The notes below the pieces were generated by a model. The model had not been told where the DNA came from and ran no database searches. It worked only from the letters and a program-made list of their open reading frames with translations. The position numbers and the translations under genes were made by a program. From Emmonsiellopsis sp. PD_33 (Eukaryota; Ascomycota; Eurotiomycetes; Onygenales; Ajellomycetaceae), in the NCBI GenBank assembly GCA_032988165.1, contig JANTQF010000070.1, positions 1 through 64,000 of the forward strand: 64,000 bases of DNA, written 5' to 3'. Shown in pieces: positions 1-11,600 of the stretch (position 1 is its first letter; each line of letters starts with the position of its first letter).

Positions 1-475
1 CTAGAGCTACCTAGGCAGCATAGTAGCCTGCTGCCAAAAAGGATGTCATGTGTGGGAAATGATAATATAAAGCTATGGATCCAATGCATAAATTATATTG
101 TATAGTTAGCTAAAGGAGTTAAGGAGGGGGGGGGGTTGCGGTTTGTACGGTTGGAGGGGAGGATATGATTGTGAGGGGGGGGGAGAGGCTGTGAATAAGA
201 TGGAGGTTATGGGTTACGGACGAGAAATGGAGAATCCGAATGTATCTGGATAGTCGGCGAAGAGCCGCTTGAGGAGGGTTGATTTGCCGGTTCCTGAGGG
301 GCCGGAGATCACGACGGGGCGGAATTTTCGAACTGCTGCTTTTTTTGGTATTGATAGGCAACGGGTTAGTTATTGAGGTATGCGGTAGTTGGGACTGCGA
401 AGAGAGGGGGGGTGGGGGACATTTGAGCGGGGTGGGAGGGAGAAGGGAGGGATGAAGCTTACCTGCGGCCGCCAT
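1..475 (-). CDS. GUK1: Guanylate kinase, 5' part (runs off left edge)
   Basis: Guanylate kinase phosphorylates GMP to GDP with ATP in the cytosol. Exon 1 is 13 nt (475-463, M-A-A-A then donor GTAAGC). Exon 2 starts at 338, 335 or 332 and encodes [16 protein letters not shown], the P-loop (Walker [10 protein letters not shown]), then [10 protein letters not shown] and FGFSIS, the conserved start of the GMP-binding part. The exon ends near 222 (donor GTCCGT, which would leave the frame right for the family motif S-x-T-T-R) or at 218 (donor GTAACC). I see no following exon between 216 and 1, so the next intron is at least about 215 nt or the gene is interrupted at the edge. The acceptor is a triple AAG-CAG-CAG; all three sites keep the frame. 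The family is certain from the P-loop context; exon ends are inferred. Confidence 0.85.
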
Positions 476-962
476 GGTTTGATTATGCTGCTGGGAATGG
501 AGACTCGGAGGGGATCAATGGGCGAGAGAGAGGGAGGAGGAGTGGAGAGGGTATATAGGAGCGCGCGTGGATGTTGAAGAAACAGTCTGGATTGTTGCTG
601 TCGCAAAGTTTCTGGAGTAGTTAGATTTTAGGTTTGAAGGTCAGGGCTGGGCTGGATGTCTTGGCGCGGCTGTCAGCCATACAATATCTATGCGGGTCGC
701 TTATGGCTATGAGGATACTCCTCACAACTACTCATTAATAACTTCGTTCTACAATGCTAGTCAATGAGCCAACAGATATATACAACAGATCGGGGTTTGG
801 TTCAAACGCTCGCGGCCATGTCATGCGAAAAGGGTTCGGTTTGCACACCACAAAGGGGGGAATAACTGTATAGAATATAATGACACCCTTATCAGGAAAA
901 AGAAGCAATGGGAAAAAGAACGAGGAAAAGAAGAAAAAGTAGTGTTCGGGACACAAAATATG
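476..962. other. Intergenic, GUK1 promoter and RUD3 3' flank
   Basis: The GUK1 upstream region is purine-rich on the plus strand (runs of GGGAGAGAG around 500-550, so CT-rich on the coding strand, as in many fungal promoters). A purine-rich AAGAAGAAAAAG stretch near 930 lies just downstream of the RUD3 stop. I see no additional gene. Confidence 0.5.
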
Positions 963-3075
963 TTATGACGCCGGCGGCGTTGCGTTCTTCTCTGACTGGC
1001 TTCGACTCCTAGCCTCCTTTTGCCCTGCTCCAGTTTGCGCCTCTTGTTCCAGGAAATTTGACCACAGTTCCGCCAGTGACTCCTTACGGGTGCTTCCGTT
1101 TTCTGCAAAGTAATCAGAAGTCAGAGCTGGCGAGCTGGGGGTGCGATGTACTGGTGAGCCCGGAACTCGGAGACTACCAAATCCACCTGAAGTTCCTGGG
1201 CGGGCAAGGCCTGCTTGCTCTCGTTGTTCTGGGTAATTCATGTTAGAAGGGTGAAGTTTAAGAGATCTTGATTCGAAGTGGATATCATACCATCTGTCCA
1301 TCCAAGCAAAGCAGATATGAGCTGGAGGATTTGGAATTTTTTAGGATCCGATCGATCCAGCGCCAGAAAGTGGAGGAAATGGTTGGTGACAAGGTGTCTA
1401 TAACTCGTCATTAGTTACGCGAACACGAATGAAAAAGTAAAGGAGACGACTAACCTATCGACATTATCCTCCGGCTTGCCTCGCTTTAGAAACCTTAGAG
1501 CTTTGGTGAGGTGCTCATTCAGGGTCACAGCCTCATGGCGGAGTTTGCCAATGAGCAGATTCTTCTCCTTTACTTCCTTCTCGAACGGCAGAGCCCGTTT
1601 TAATTCAGCCTCGGCCTCTTCAAGTCTCATGATGGCCTCAGAGGCTCTCTTTTCCGCCTCTTGTAGTTTCTTTCGATGCTCTTCCACCTGAGCATCTGAG
1701 CTTTCTACCACCTCTCGTAGCTCTTGTTTTCGGGCTACCACAAATGTCAGTACGAACAGCGGTGGTCCTATTGCAGGATTTAATTACTTACCAGTCTGGA
1801 TCTCTTGGAGAGCCCGTTGAAGCCCATCAACCGTGACCGCTTGCGTGTTGCATTCGGACGTTGCCTTTTCGTAATCTGTCTTCAAACTCGCCAATTGGTC
1901 TTCAAGGTCTATTACTTTCTCCCCGAGGCTTTCTCGAATTGATCTCTCCTCCATTGCTAGAATCTCCCAGTTGTGCATAGCCTGCTTAGCCTCTTCAAAT
2001 TCCGTGCGGACAAATGACTCCTGTTCTATTAACTCCTCCCTTTCTTTTAGCCAATTCTGTTGGGATAAATTCGTCCGGTTTCGTAGGGTAGATAGCTCCT
2101 TTGACTGCTGCTCGCGCTCTTTCTCTGACGATCTGAGGGCGTCCGATTTGGCATCAACTTCCGATCGGAGCGCGGCATTTTGGCCTTCGAGCTCCTCTAT
2201 CCGGCTCCTCGTTTGCTCCAATTCCTCCTATAAACATATGTTAACAAGGCTGCAATCGCCTTCGAGTAGCGTTTGCTCCATAAATGGAAAAAGACGTACA
2301 GCATCGGCCTTCAGCCTTTCCCCCAGCTGCGACTTAATTGTATTAACCTTCCCTAGCAGATTGCGAAACTGTGTCTCCGCCTGCTCTTTCTCGCTCTGTG
2401 TTTCCTTTAATTTATCCTGGAATACTCCCAACTCCTCGTCGTGCTTGGACTGTATTTTCTCCAGGGATATGCGCATTTCAGCGACCTCTGCTCGAAGGGA
2501 ATCGCGATCTCGTACAAGGGCTTCGAATCGGGGGTTGGACTCGATGGCGGTGGGCGAAGATGTTTCTACTTCCTCCTGGGGTTGTGTAGTATTGGGAGAC
2601 GGCCACTCGTTATCCTCCGCGGATGCCGTCTGTCCTACGGCTTCTGTGTCCTTTCCATCCTCCGCATCCTCCTTTAGATCTACTTCCTGGTTGGGTTGCG
2701 AGCCGTTCACGAAGCTTTCATTAGGATCCTAGATATTCAGAATCAGATGTGTTCCTTAGTACCTTTCCGTGGTTTCCAGTATATCGCAACGGCTAGGGCG
2801 GGGCAATAACATACCGCGGCCGGCACCGATTGCGACGGCTGCTGTTCTCCATCCGGCCGTTGTTCTGCGGTATTTGCAGACGATTCCCCATTCGCCTTCG
2901 CTTTCGCAGCGGCCTTCTTCCTGCTCTTCTTCGACTTGCCGCCCGCTGCTGTGTGAATCCCACGGGGTTAATGATCTGGCCTTCGTTGTAGCAGGACGCA
3001 GGGGCCGCGCTGGTGGATAAGGCAAGCCAGCAATCGGATAAGCGTACCTTGCGGTGCAGGAGTATCACCCGGCAT
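963..3075 (-). CDS. RUD3: Golgin RUD3, GRAB-domain coiled-coil protein
   Basis: Golgi matrix/tethering protein recruited to cis-Golgi membranes through Arf1. Seven exons (3075-3048, 2948-2815, 2728-2300, 2227-1792, 1734-1455, 1397-1291, 1228-963) splice in phase to 559 aa. The N-terminus is basic/alanine-rich (KSKKSRKKAAAKAKA), followed by an acidic linker with DLKEDAEDGKDTE. A long heptad-rich coiled coil runs over about residues 100-435. Exons 6-7 carry the GRAB (GRIP-related Arf-binding) segment, about residues 436-487, with VTNHFLHFLALDRSDPKKFQ and WTDEQREQAGLARPGT. The tail is Ser/Pro-rich. The start was chosen because MPGDTPAPQ joins by GTACGC to the next exon in phase. Length and domain order match fungal RUD3. 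The exon 2 acceptor is ambiguous by 3 nt (CAGCAG). Confidence 0.93.
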
Positions 3076-4092
3076 TGTGACGGCGTACACGGGATCCAAC
3101 GCCCGTCAGGACCAATCAACGGACTAATTACCCACCGTAGACGTCGGGGCCAGAGGTTGGGCGGCGAGGGTGGAATTGCGAGAGGAGAGGGATTGCTGTC
3201 AAAGGACAGACGGAGGTGTGGTTTGCTAGCGTGGTTTTTTGCTCGCCTTTCTTTTCGCAGCTAAACAGATAAATATTTAACCTGCCACGATGGTACGTAA
3301 TCCTCCAAGCAATGGAGGGGAAAGCAACCGATGGAGATATCCAGGAGAAATAAATACTTGGGCGGTGAGTCTCAGGCCAGCTTCACATCACGGCAATCAC
3401 ACCAGCAGACAGGGCGATCGGCTTCATAGTGGGCTTCACATTCAATCGTTTGTCCGCCTATGACATATTTATACGATGGAACAGCGCAGCGGGAGAGGCT
3501 GAATGTGAGACATTCCATTGCTGTTGAATTGTTTCCTCGGCGGATTTTTAGTCTGTCGAAGCCTTCTATCCATGGCAGTCTGTCGTCATCCTCCTACGAC
3601 TAGAGTCATGATCACAACGCTGTAAAGACGGGCAGAATCAAGCCATGTGCGGCAAAAGCTCGGTATGTCTTACTTTTCTCTTGGGGGACTCTACTTTTGC
3701 GGTTCTTAGAGGCGGGGACTCAGTTGAGATAGCTATAGCTATATAGCTGTTTAATAACATGTTCTATAGGCGATTCTAAGGCACATCGAGGCATGCTCAT
3801 TGCATTCCATGCGCCTCCACTAGTATATGACAGGGGCATCATTTAGACCTCGATGTCACCCATGCTATATAGAAACCCGAAATCCCAGGCGTTGTCGGTC
3901 CCTCGGCAAGCACTCTCTAAGCAAAATCAGCCAGGACGACGCGCAGGTAAGGCGATCGTCCACCCCACCTTCGCCAACACATCCCCGCGTCGCCAGCGGA
4001 TCCAAAAACCATTCTTATCCTCAGCTGGGTAATATCACGAACCAACCCTCCTGCATCTGGAGCTACAGTCCCATGTCATAACCCCTTACCCG
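3076..4092. other. Intergenic between JLP2 and RUD3
   Basis: This holds the RUD3 upstream region and the 3' flank of JLP2. Apart from the small cysteine-rich reading frame listed separately (3372-3593, minus), only short weak ORFs are present, for example a 59-codon plus-strand frame from about 3852. No recognisable protein was found. Confidence 0.4.
3372..3593 (-). CDS. Possible small Cys-rich exon/ORF, unknown
   Basis: A 73-codon open stretch on the minus strand ends with TGA at 3372-3374. It can begin after a TAG acceptor at 3596-3594, or at an internal ATG (3518) giving 48 aa. The composition looks protein-like: DDDRLPWIEGFDRLKI, then six cysteines spaced C-x7-C-x16-C-x11-C-x-C-x-C, ending CWCDCRD. 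No signal peptide is visible and no family is recognised. It could be the last exon of a gene whose upstream exons I could not find, a small metal-binding protein, or chance. No convincing upstream exon was seen to 4090. Confidence 0.3.
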   Translation of the reverse strand, partial: EDDDRLPWIEGFDRLKIRRGNNSTAMECLTFSLSRCAVPSYKYVIGGQTIECEAHYEADRPVCWCDCRDVKLA

Positions 4093-5034
4093 TCACATAA
4101 AATCATCCAAAAAGTCAGGCTCCCTATCCTGGTTGCTGCTCATCTGGACATTATCCTCATTCATTAAATCATCATAGGCGTGCTCCTTCTGCCATCTCAA
4201 CTCGTCTCTCTCCTTTCTTTCCTTTTTCTCCGCTGCGCGTTTCTCTTCCCGCTTCTTCCTCTCCTCGCGGCGAACCCCCTTGAGGTAGTCCTCCTTCTCG
4301 GCTCTCAGATCAGGAAACTTCTCCACTCGGGTCTTGTTCAATCGGTTGACGATTGGGTTCTGCCGCGTAGGGACATGTACTTTGCGGACGAGTTTGGGGT
4401 TGTGGAAGGATACCTGGCCAGTTGCCATGGATGCGGATTTCAAAAGGTTGGACCATGGGGTGTATATTATAGTGACGTTGTCCTTTTTGTTCCCTATAAG
4501 AAAAGAGAAAAGTACCGCTTAGCAATGAAGTTATAAGGCGTTGGTTGGAGAGACAAGCCGCACCTTCAATGGAGTTCGCTTTTGTCAGCTGCGCGCAATC
4601 TACGAGTAGATCCTCAGGGATGTTATCCCACGTTCCGCCCTCAGGGAGACGGAGGTACACGTGCGCACTGGATAGATTGTCGACGTGGAACTACGGGATG
4701 ATAAGAAGATGTTCCACTGGCCTCGGGGCTTCAGACGAATGTACGCACCCTACAACAAACTCATCAGCATTCTGGTAGCCAATGCAGGCCCCCCCCACGC
4801 CCCTCGAAACCAGGTTAGAAATTCTGGAGACTATACCAAACATCATGTTCCAATCCATGTTTTATCAAGTCCTCATCTGCGCTACCAGTTAGTCTCAGGC
4901 GCATAAAATACGCGGGTTCGCCATGCGCGTTTTCGCGACAGAGCGGGAAATGTCTCCCTACTTTCGACCTTGTCCTTGCCGACATAAATGAATGCCGCGG
5001 GCGAAACCACGTTGGAGGTGAAGTAGTACACCAT
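4093..5034 (-). CDS. JLP2: CCDC25/Jlp2 family protein (NFACT-R/DUF814)
   Basis: Orthologue of human CCDC25 and yeast Jlp2, a small conserved protein with an NFACT-R_1 (DUF814) RNA-binding-like fold. Human CCDC25 has also been described as a DNA sensor; the fungal role is not established. Exons are 5034-4962 ([10 protein letters not shown]), 4876-4837 ([12 protein letters not shown]), 4690-4564 ([31 protein letters not shown]) and 4493-4093 ([32 protein letters not shown], then a charged KKREEKR helix and an acidic FLDDFM end). Exons 2 and 3 do not join in frame: one nucleotide is missing inside the W codon of the conserved D-V-W-F-H-V-D. A single G at 4749, flanked by TTGTAG and GTGCGT, would supply it as a 1-nt exon, giving 213 aa against 208 in human. 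Confidence 0.88.
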
Positions 5035-5130
5035 TTTGTTTCGCAGGCCAGGGGCGGATAGGCCAGCTCGTGAACTTGGTCGGGTATGGCTCCCCCAAAA
5101 GCCTCAGACAAGCACTTCAGCAGAGGCTTT

Positions 5131-5150
5131 GTCGTCGTCGTCGTCGTCGA
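5131..5150. repeat. GTC trinucleotide microsatellite
   Basis: Six perfect GTC units and part of a seventh lie about 100 bp upstream of the JLP2 start codon, in its likely promoter or 5' UTR (GAC repeat on the sense strand). Confidence 0.85.
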
Positions 5151-8100
5151 TGCGGGGAGGTTGAAGGCTTTGATTTTCAGGCGGGATAGCTGTCACATGA
5201 CTGCGGCTTTGTCAGCGCCGGCTGGCTAGTTGTTCCGGCCCGAAACTCGGCCAGCACGTGACATGATGCGAGCCAACCAGTGTTTGCATGGTTTGCTTTC
5301 TACTGAGACGGATTTTTGTTCTTGGATCAATATCTCGAGCAGATTCATTTGCTGCATAAAAGTTATTTGGCCTATCACAACTCGTGGTCCTGCGTTTCTC
5401 GGGCTTTAGCACTAAGTCCGGGTCGCCTTCTATTATCCCCGCCGTAATCGGGGAAGAAAGGGCCGGGAACAGGAACAATGAGATAGGATCAATCTGGCTT
5501 GCACCATAATTGTCCTTCTGGGATGCGCAGAGGGTGTACGGGGTATGTGACGGAAACAACAATCAACGCTGAATTAACCTTTGGGTATTGTATGGGCACT
5601 GCCCAATAATGGCACACTTAACCTTTATATATATATACCAATGTCGTTAAGGGTATCTTAGGGGGGAATTTGTCTAGAGTGGTTGGTCTCATCAGGCAAT
5701 CCACGGTTGAAAACTCAACTATGTAACTGGCGATTCACAATTGTTAATGGCGATCTCGGCTATGAGAGTTCATCTGGCTCTGAAAGCCGTTCCCTACCTT
5801 TCTCCGCCTGCCGCCATGAAATTCTGACGGTTGTTTGGCTTCTGCAGAAAGAAAAATTTCCTGACAACAATGAGACAGCGCAGTGGTAACGAATTGTTGG
5901 AGATCCAGCTAGGCATGCCTTGTGATGAGAAGTGGGGAGCAGTGCATAAGAAGACGGGCAAACCCGCCTCTTCCGAATATGTGGGTGGATATTCCATTCC
6001 GACTGTTGGCTGCGCTGGACTTTTTTGATCGTCACAAGGCGAATCAATGGGCAATTGGCTATGTAAAAATCCAATCCATCAGGTCGCGCGCATTGCCTTT
6101 GCATAGGCAATCAACGTTGAGGCTCCGGGCCAACGGCGCACGCTGCGCTGTAACCTCCTCGTATGACGACCGTCAGGATTCGAGGTTGTAACCGTCCAAC
6201 GACCATTGTGGACGTTGCATCCAGTCGATTGCCGCCCGGAGCATTATGTCATATCCGGCGGCTTGCTTATGCAGGGAGTTATTTCTGTTTGTTCCAGGGT
6301 GTACTGGCGCCACTGTCTCTCTGACCGACGAGTAGCGCGGGAAATGCGCGCCGCAATGTAAAAGGCAGCTGTTAATGGCCCGTAGAAAAGGCGCCAGCCG
6401 AGCACGAAAGCTGCATCAAGCCGGCCACGGAGGGAGAAAGAGGAAGAAAAGCCCGGCGAGGATGCGCGAATCACGGTGGCTGGGCAAAGTTAATTCGGCC
6501 GTGCCGTCAGTCTTAGCTTTTGGGCTGCATGTGTATAATATCAAACATCAGCGCGCCGCGCACTTCTCTTCAATACATCTTCAATACAACCCTCCAGCTC
6601 GTGGCCATGGTCTTTAAGCCGAAGACCTTTCTGCAGGGACGCGCACAGCGGAGTGGACGGCTGTGTATCAAGTATCAAGTATTCTCAAGCCTCTGCGGCT
6701 CGGCGATTCCGGAGGTTAATTCTCCTCTGTCTCTGCTCGTCGACTCATCCTCCCGCAACGTCCAACAACCAACGCTGGCAACGCGTGAAGCAGCTCTTAT
6801 GGCGTCCCGACACAGCGGGTTGGCCTTGTGTTCCGTGGGCTGATTGGTGCTTTTCTCCTGATGTTGGTGATTGATGACCCAAGCGCGCTCTTGGCCGCTT
6901 CTCCCTCTGCGTGCATCAATTGAAGGGATGGCTGATATGTGCTGCAACCCAGACCACGTCTCAAAAAGGGATCCAAAGCTGGAAGCAAAGATGGCCACGA
7001 ATTAGCTTTGGAAGACAACAATTCATTGTCTGTCCTGGCTGGGATAATGAATGGTTGTCGAAACGCGCCCTAAAATTCGACGCGTAAAAGCCGGTTCATC
7101 CCCACTCCATTCCCTCCACTTTTCAGCTCGATCGCAGAGAATTGTTATGCACGGGCTCGTGCGTCGAAGAAGATATATTTATTTGGCCCTTTTTGTCGCA
7201 TGGGACGTCAGCCCTAAGCGGCCAGGTAGCCGATATGAAGCGCCGGAATACGTCACAAAAAGTAGACGCAAACTTATGTGACAAGAGTCTGGAACAGCTT
7301 CCCGTTATCCGGGCGGCTTTACAATCTATATACTATCTTGCAAGCCAATGGTGCGATTCCACAGAACCCGGTCGCACTGTGGTGGCCATTCAGCGCGGGC
7401 TATACCTCAGTACAATGCGGTTGGTATGCATCCTTACAGTTCCGATGGGTTAGCAGTACCGCAATATGCGACATGGTTATCATTCACCCTTGGATATCCC
7501 CTTGAATCCGGTGCCATTTCCGACGAGGTTGAAGATCGCTAATGCACATCCCAGGCGGGAGGAAGCAGCCTCGTTCAGCCTCTGGTACCGCCATGCAGAC
7601 GCATGTAGGTTGGAAAATATCTCTCTCTACACAACCCAACCCCTCAACGGGGTGAACTGATATTCTGGCTGTTGGTAATACCCTGCTCACCAACATGATC
7701 GTCATCCTCAGTACCATCAATGGATAGCCGTCTTGGTCTTTAGGGGCCCTAGGCTGTGACAGCCATAACATACAGTCGTCCGACACACTACCGCACAAGC
7801 GTGGTCACTGATACAATGGCTAAATATCTTTACAGCCCCACCCGCCACACGGCGCATATCCGGTGCGTTTGAATGCTTGATCTGCTTCTGATCCCATGAT
7901 ATTCGGCGGAAATAGCGTTATTACGCTAGTTAGGAGGGAACCTTAAACAAAGTAGGGCGGAGAAAGGGGCACTAAAAATGGGATGGATTCTAGATTAAAA
8001 AGAAACGGCGCCAGGGATTGGTCGTCATTGCTGTTGGCGAAGGAAACCGGCGTACTAGACAGAGGGGGCCATTTTGAGTTCTCGGAGCTCCGCATTCAAC

Positions 8101-8305
8101 TGCCTGCATAAAGTCAACGGCTTTGAAAATTCCAAGGCCCAACTCTGTTGGTGTTCCCTAGGGGGCTTTTACAGTCTTTATCTCTCCTCCAGTCGAAAAA
8201 GGGCCAAGGCGACTGGTGTTTAAAAGCCGGTCTTTTCCCCTCTCAACTTTTTATCCCCCCATTCTTCCCCACAGTTGTATCCTCAAGAAGCCCCTTACCC
8301 CAACA
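5151..8305. other. 3.2-kb gene-poor interval
   Basis: Balanced base composition with CpG present, unlike the right half of the window. A TA run (TATATATATATA) lies near 5624. Reading frames are short and overlap on both strands without family resemblance. A pyrimidine-rich leader followed by GCCATGG at about 6605 opens a 78-codon plus-strand frame that I could not identify. Nothing here is supportable as a gene. Confidence 0.4.
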
Positions 8306-8614
8306 ATGCCGAACACCTGGCCCTTCCGAGATGAGCTCGTCCAAGAAGCTTTGGATGCGGCTAGGAATGCGGAAGACGGCCAAATCGACCCAAGATGGAG
8401 AAGCATACTTGAAACCGCCATTACTGAGGTCTGGCGGAAAGTCCAAGCACAGCCTGATGCTTACATTCTGACCAAGGAAGAATTTGGGCTGTTTAATTTC
8501 TTCCTTGATCGATTCCGCGGTCCTATTGCCCAACGTGCTGTCGAGCGGTATTGGAACAACACTCCTGGGCCCCACCCTAATCCCGATGGATACGCTCTTC
8601 GAAATCATCGTTGA
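8306..8614 (+). CDS. Small conserved fungal hypothetical protein
   Basis: A single-exon 102-aa frame starting MPNTWPFRDELVQEALDAA and running through a charged helical region (RWRSILETAITEVWRKVQ) to a C-terminal part with FNFFLDRFRG and a YWNN motif. No signal peptide or membrane segment. The start at 8306 follows CAACA (A at -3), and the in-frame extension upstream looks like non-coding CT-rich leader. Codon use and composition look genuine. I recall similar short proteins of unknown function in Eurotiomycetes but cannot name a domain. A pyrimidine-rich tract (CTCTCAACTTTTTATCCCCCC) precedes the start. Confidence 0.6.
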   Translation: MPNTWPFRDELVQEALDAARNAEDGQIDPRWRSILETAITEVWRKVQAQPDAYILTKEEFGLFNFFLDRFRGPIAQRAVERYWNNTPGPHPNPDGYALRNHR

Positions 8615-11600
8615 CTCGCCATTTCTTTGGCTTGTCCTTTTTGATAGCCCTCCGTCCCAGTCCACGGTTATCAAGCACGACATTTTCCCTTCCTTTCCCG
8701 AAATTGCAACCCTGCAGCCTGAACGCCTCCACGCTCGAAACACTCTCCTCGCGCACTTACGCGACTCCATCTTCTGGTTCTATGCTTGCTGTGCCTTTAG
8801 GTCTTGCAAGTTTAGACTTACCTCCGCAAACACCCTCTCTATATGGCCTTTTTGCCTCCGAAAAAACCCAATATTCTTTCTGGGCCAAAAAATACCACCA
8901 TCCATATCAGTGCTCCTACTTTGATACAACGACTTCCGGCCTCTTCTTTAAACCCAGTTTCTTTTTTATTCGCCGTTTGTTATAATGTTCCGCCGATTTA
9001 ACCGCCGGTATAGCCCACCGAAAATTGACGTGGTACATGCATCCCCCCGTTTTTGATACAACACATATCCAAGCCGGACTGCCTTAATTCCTCTGGAGCC
9101 TAATGCGGCAATCCGTGTCGGATCATTCGCTCTGGTCTTCGGTTTGACTGCGTCGATTGCCGCCATTTTCAAGGGTTAAAATCCTAGTGATATGAAGGTC
9201 TTCTCCTCCCGATATTACATCTTTTTCTTTTCCAGGGACGCCATATACGGTAAACCCAAATACCGGCGGACATGCAATATTAGATAGGATCAGTGACACA
9301 TTTCAGCGGGTCAGGTTTTGGATCTTCGCTGCCAAACCAAGATATGTGATAGCGCCTATAAACTCGGTCACCCCCTTTCCACTCCGTTTACGCCGTGGAA
9401 TAGAAAGCCCATTAGCCGGTATGACAACATCTTATCACAATGGTCGATTGAGGAAGGTAGCCCTCAAAATATTATCCTATTACTTTGGAAATTGCTTCTG
9501 ACGATTGTGTCATGGATTGGATTGGATTATGCTTGGGATACTAGATATCCAGCAAGACGTCAGGCTGTGTACTTCATATTGCCGCAGGGAATTGCTAGAA
9601 TTATGTAACAAGAGGGGCATGATATCCAGATTTGTATTTTGAGTTTGTTACTTTGGATCTTCCGGCTTCTTTTCTCAGATTACCACCTTTGTTTGTCGAT
9701 TTCAACTTTGCTTCTTTGTTTCCACCCAAAAAACTGGTTATTCTGAATATCATTTCCCCCCACCCCTTTTGGTTTATAAACTAGGTTCATTGCTTATGCT
9801 GGTTCCCTAGTTATCAGGAATGCATTTAGAGGCCTACTCGGCCCGGGGATTTGACAATTTTGGATATTTTAATACCTGATCTAATTATATCTTGCACATA
9901 CATATGGTCCTGGACATGCTGGAACGCCCCCGATTTTATGAGAGCCAGAGAAGTCCAATTCGTCCCTGCATGCTGTGTGATTGGGTGCCTGACGGATAGG
10001 TTTCAATGTTGTCCAACGTTATTCCATGGGACAGGGACGAATCGAGCCGGCTTATGAGCCGCATCAAGCTGAACATATAGTTCCTGGGTAACCAGAAAGC
10101 TTCCATGGCATCTCCAAACGTTACTAATTGACGTTTCACAAGCCTCCTTCGATCGCGCAATCCTTGGAACAAAGTGCGGGTGCCCGCATTTCTAGATATC
10201 TTCCAAGATATCCCCACGTACCTCCATCGAAAAGCGGTCACCGGATCCGAAATGGATGCAGCCCACTGCTACGTTTCCATCCGCCAAGAAGCCGTACCCC
10301 TTTTTCGTTTCTTTGAATGCGAGAAGCCTCAAGCGGGGAAACTAGCGAATGACAAAATTAACCTCCAGAGCCAAAAGCCCTTTCTTTTGTACGGGGTCCA
10401 GATCTCCAACAAAACCTGGAGGCTGCTGTCGCGCCGTTGCTTTGTCTCCCTGCGAACGGCTGGGCTATCTATGCACGGGCCGCACTCGCCTGGATGCCAG
10501 GTTCACTGATCTGCAAGTAATGTGCTTGGAAGCCAGCCACAGATCCTTCCGGCTGCCTGACTCGCAGCGCTTCCCGCGACAGCATGCTGCCTTCCAATGG
10601 GATCCGATCCTGGCATCTTTGCTCCCGGCAACCGCCACCCGCTCCCGTTCGTGACTTCCCGTCCGGCCACCCCGGCCGCTGTCCCTGCCCTTTTGAGCCT
10701 GCCACGTGTAAGGCAGCGGCCAACAACCAACATACGTCACTTCGTTGTGATTTGCCGATATCCTCGTTCATCAAAGTATGTACGAAGTATGTGCCAACGG
10801 GACTCGTATCGGTTTCTGATCAGTCTGATTTCTCAGGCGAGATTTCTTCTCCAGCTTCGCATCGCAGGGGTTTCGTTCAAATTGCCTTGCAAGTTGCAAC
10901 CCTAACTCGCATGAATGTTTCTTTTCCCCTCCCTGGTTGAAACCTAACTGCATCTACTCCTTGCCTTGTTACCACAACTTACTTATTTTTCACCTTGAAC
11001 GCCGTAAGCGCCACGGCATTCGTTCGCAGGGTAGGATCGCCAATAACTAATTGACGGGATTTGCTTTCATCCCGAGAGAACGCCATTGGAACTTTTCTTC
11101 ACTGACCCATTGCATAATTCTAGTTACTTTTTTTTAGTAAACTAGGAGATGTTTCACGTACATAACGTTCCACATTCTGGAGCCTTATTTATGGCTTTCA
11201 CTGACCAAAGTACCACTGTTCATATACATATACACATACATGAAGCAAGCGCTGCCTCACGGCCGTACCCCACATTGCGGGGGGAAGGAAGGCAAATTTG
11301 GTTTGATCGGCAGTCGTTAAAGAGGATCGGTGAACTGTAACCCCTCTTGGTCTGGATCCCTCTCGAGCCTCCAAAGCTTCCATCTCTTTGCGCTGCTACG
11401 TAAGACTTGACTGTGGAAGATCCCGCTTATTGGCCGGGTTCTGTCGAGCGTCTCTCTCTTGAATAACGGCATCTCTCCAAGTATTCTCATTCGATGATTC
11501 CTCTGGCGGCGGCAGCCCTCATGATCGCCACTAATATGCAGGGGAAGCTTCGGTTCTACGCCTATCACATACATACCGATCCTTCTCCTGCATTACATGA

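Noticed and set aside
119..475. 118-codon minus-strand ORF
   Set aside because: It reads through the GUK1 first intron and past the donor of exon 2; the P-loop is in a different frame.
1971..2732. 253-codon plus-strand ORF opposite RUD3
   Set aside because: Ser/Cys-rich antisense shadow of the RUD3 coiled-coil exons; the minus-strand exons splice perfectly and have domain support.
6607..6843. 78-codon plus-strand frame behind a pyrimidine-rich leader
   Set aside because: Good start context but no recognisable sequence and no splice or conservation evidence.
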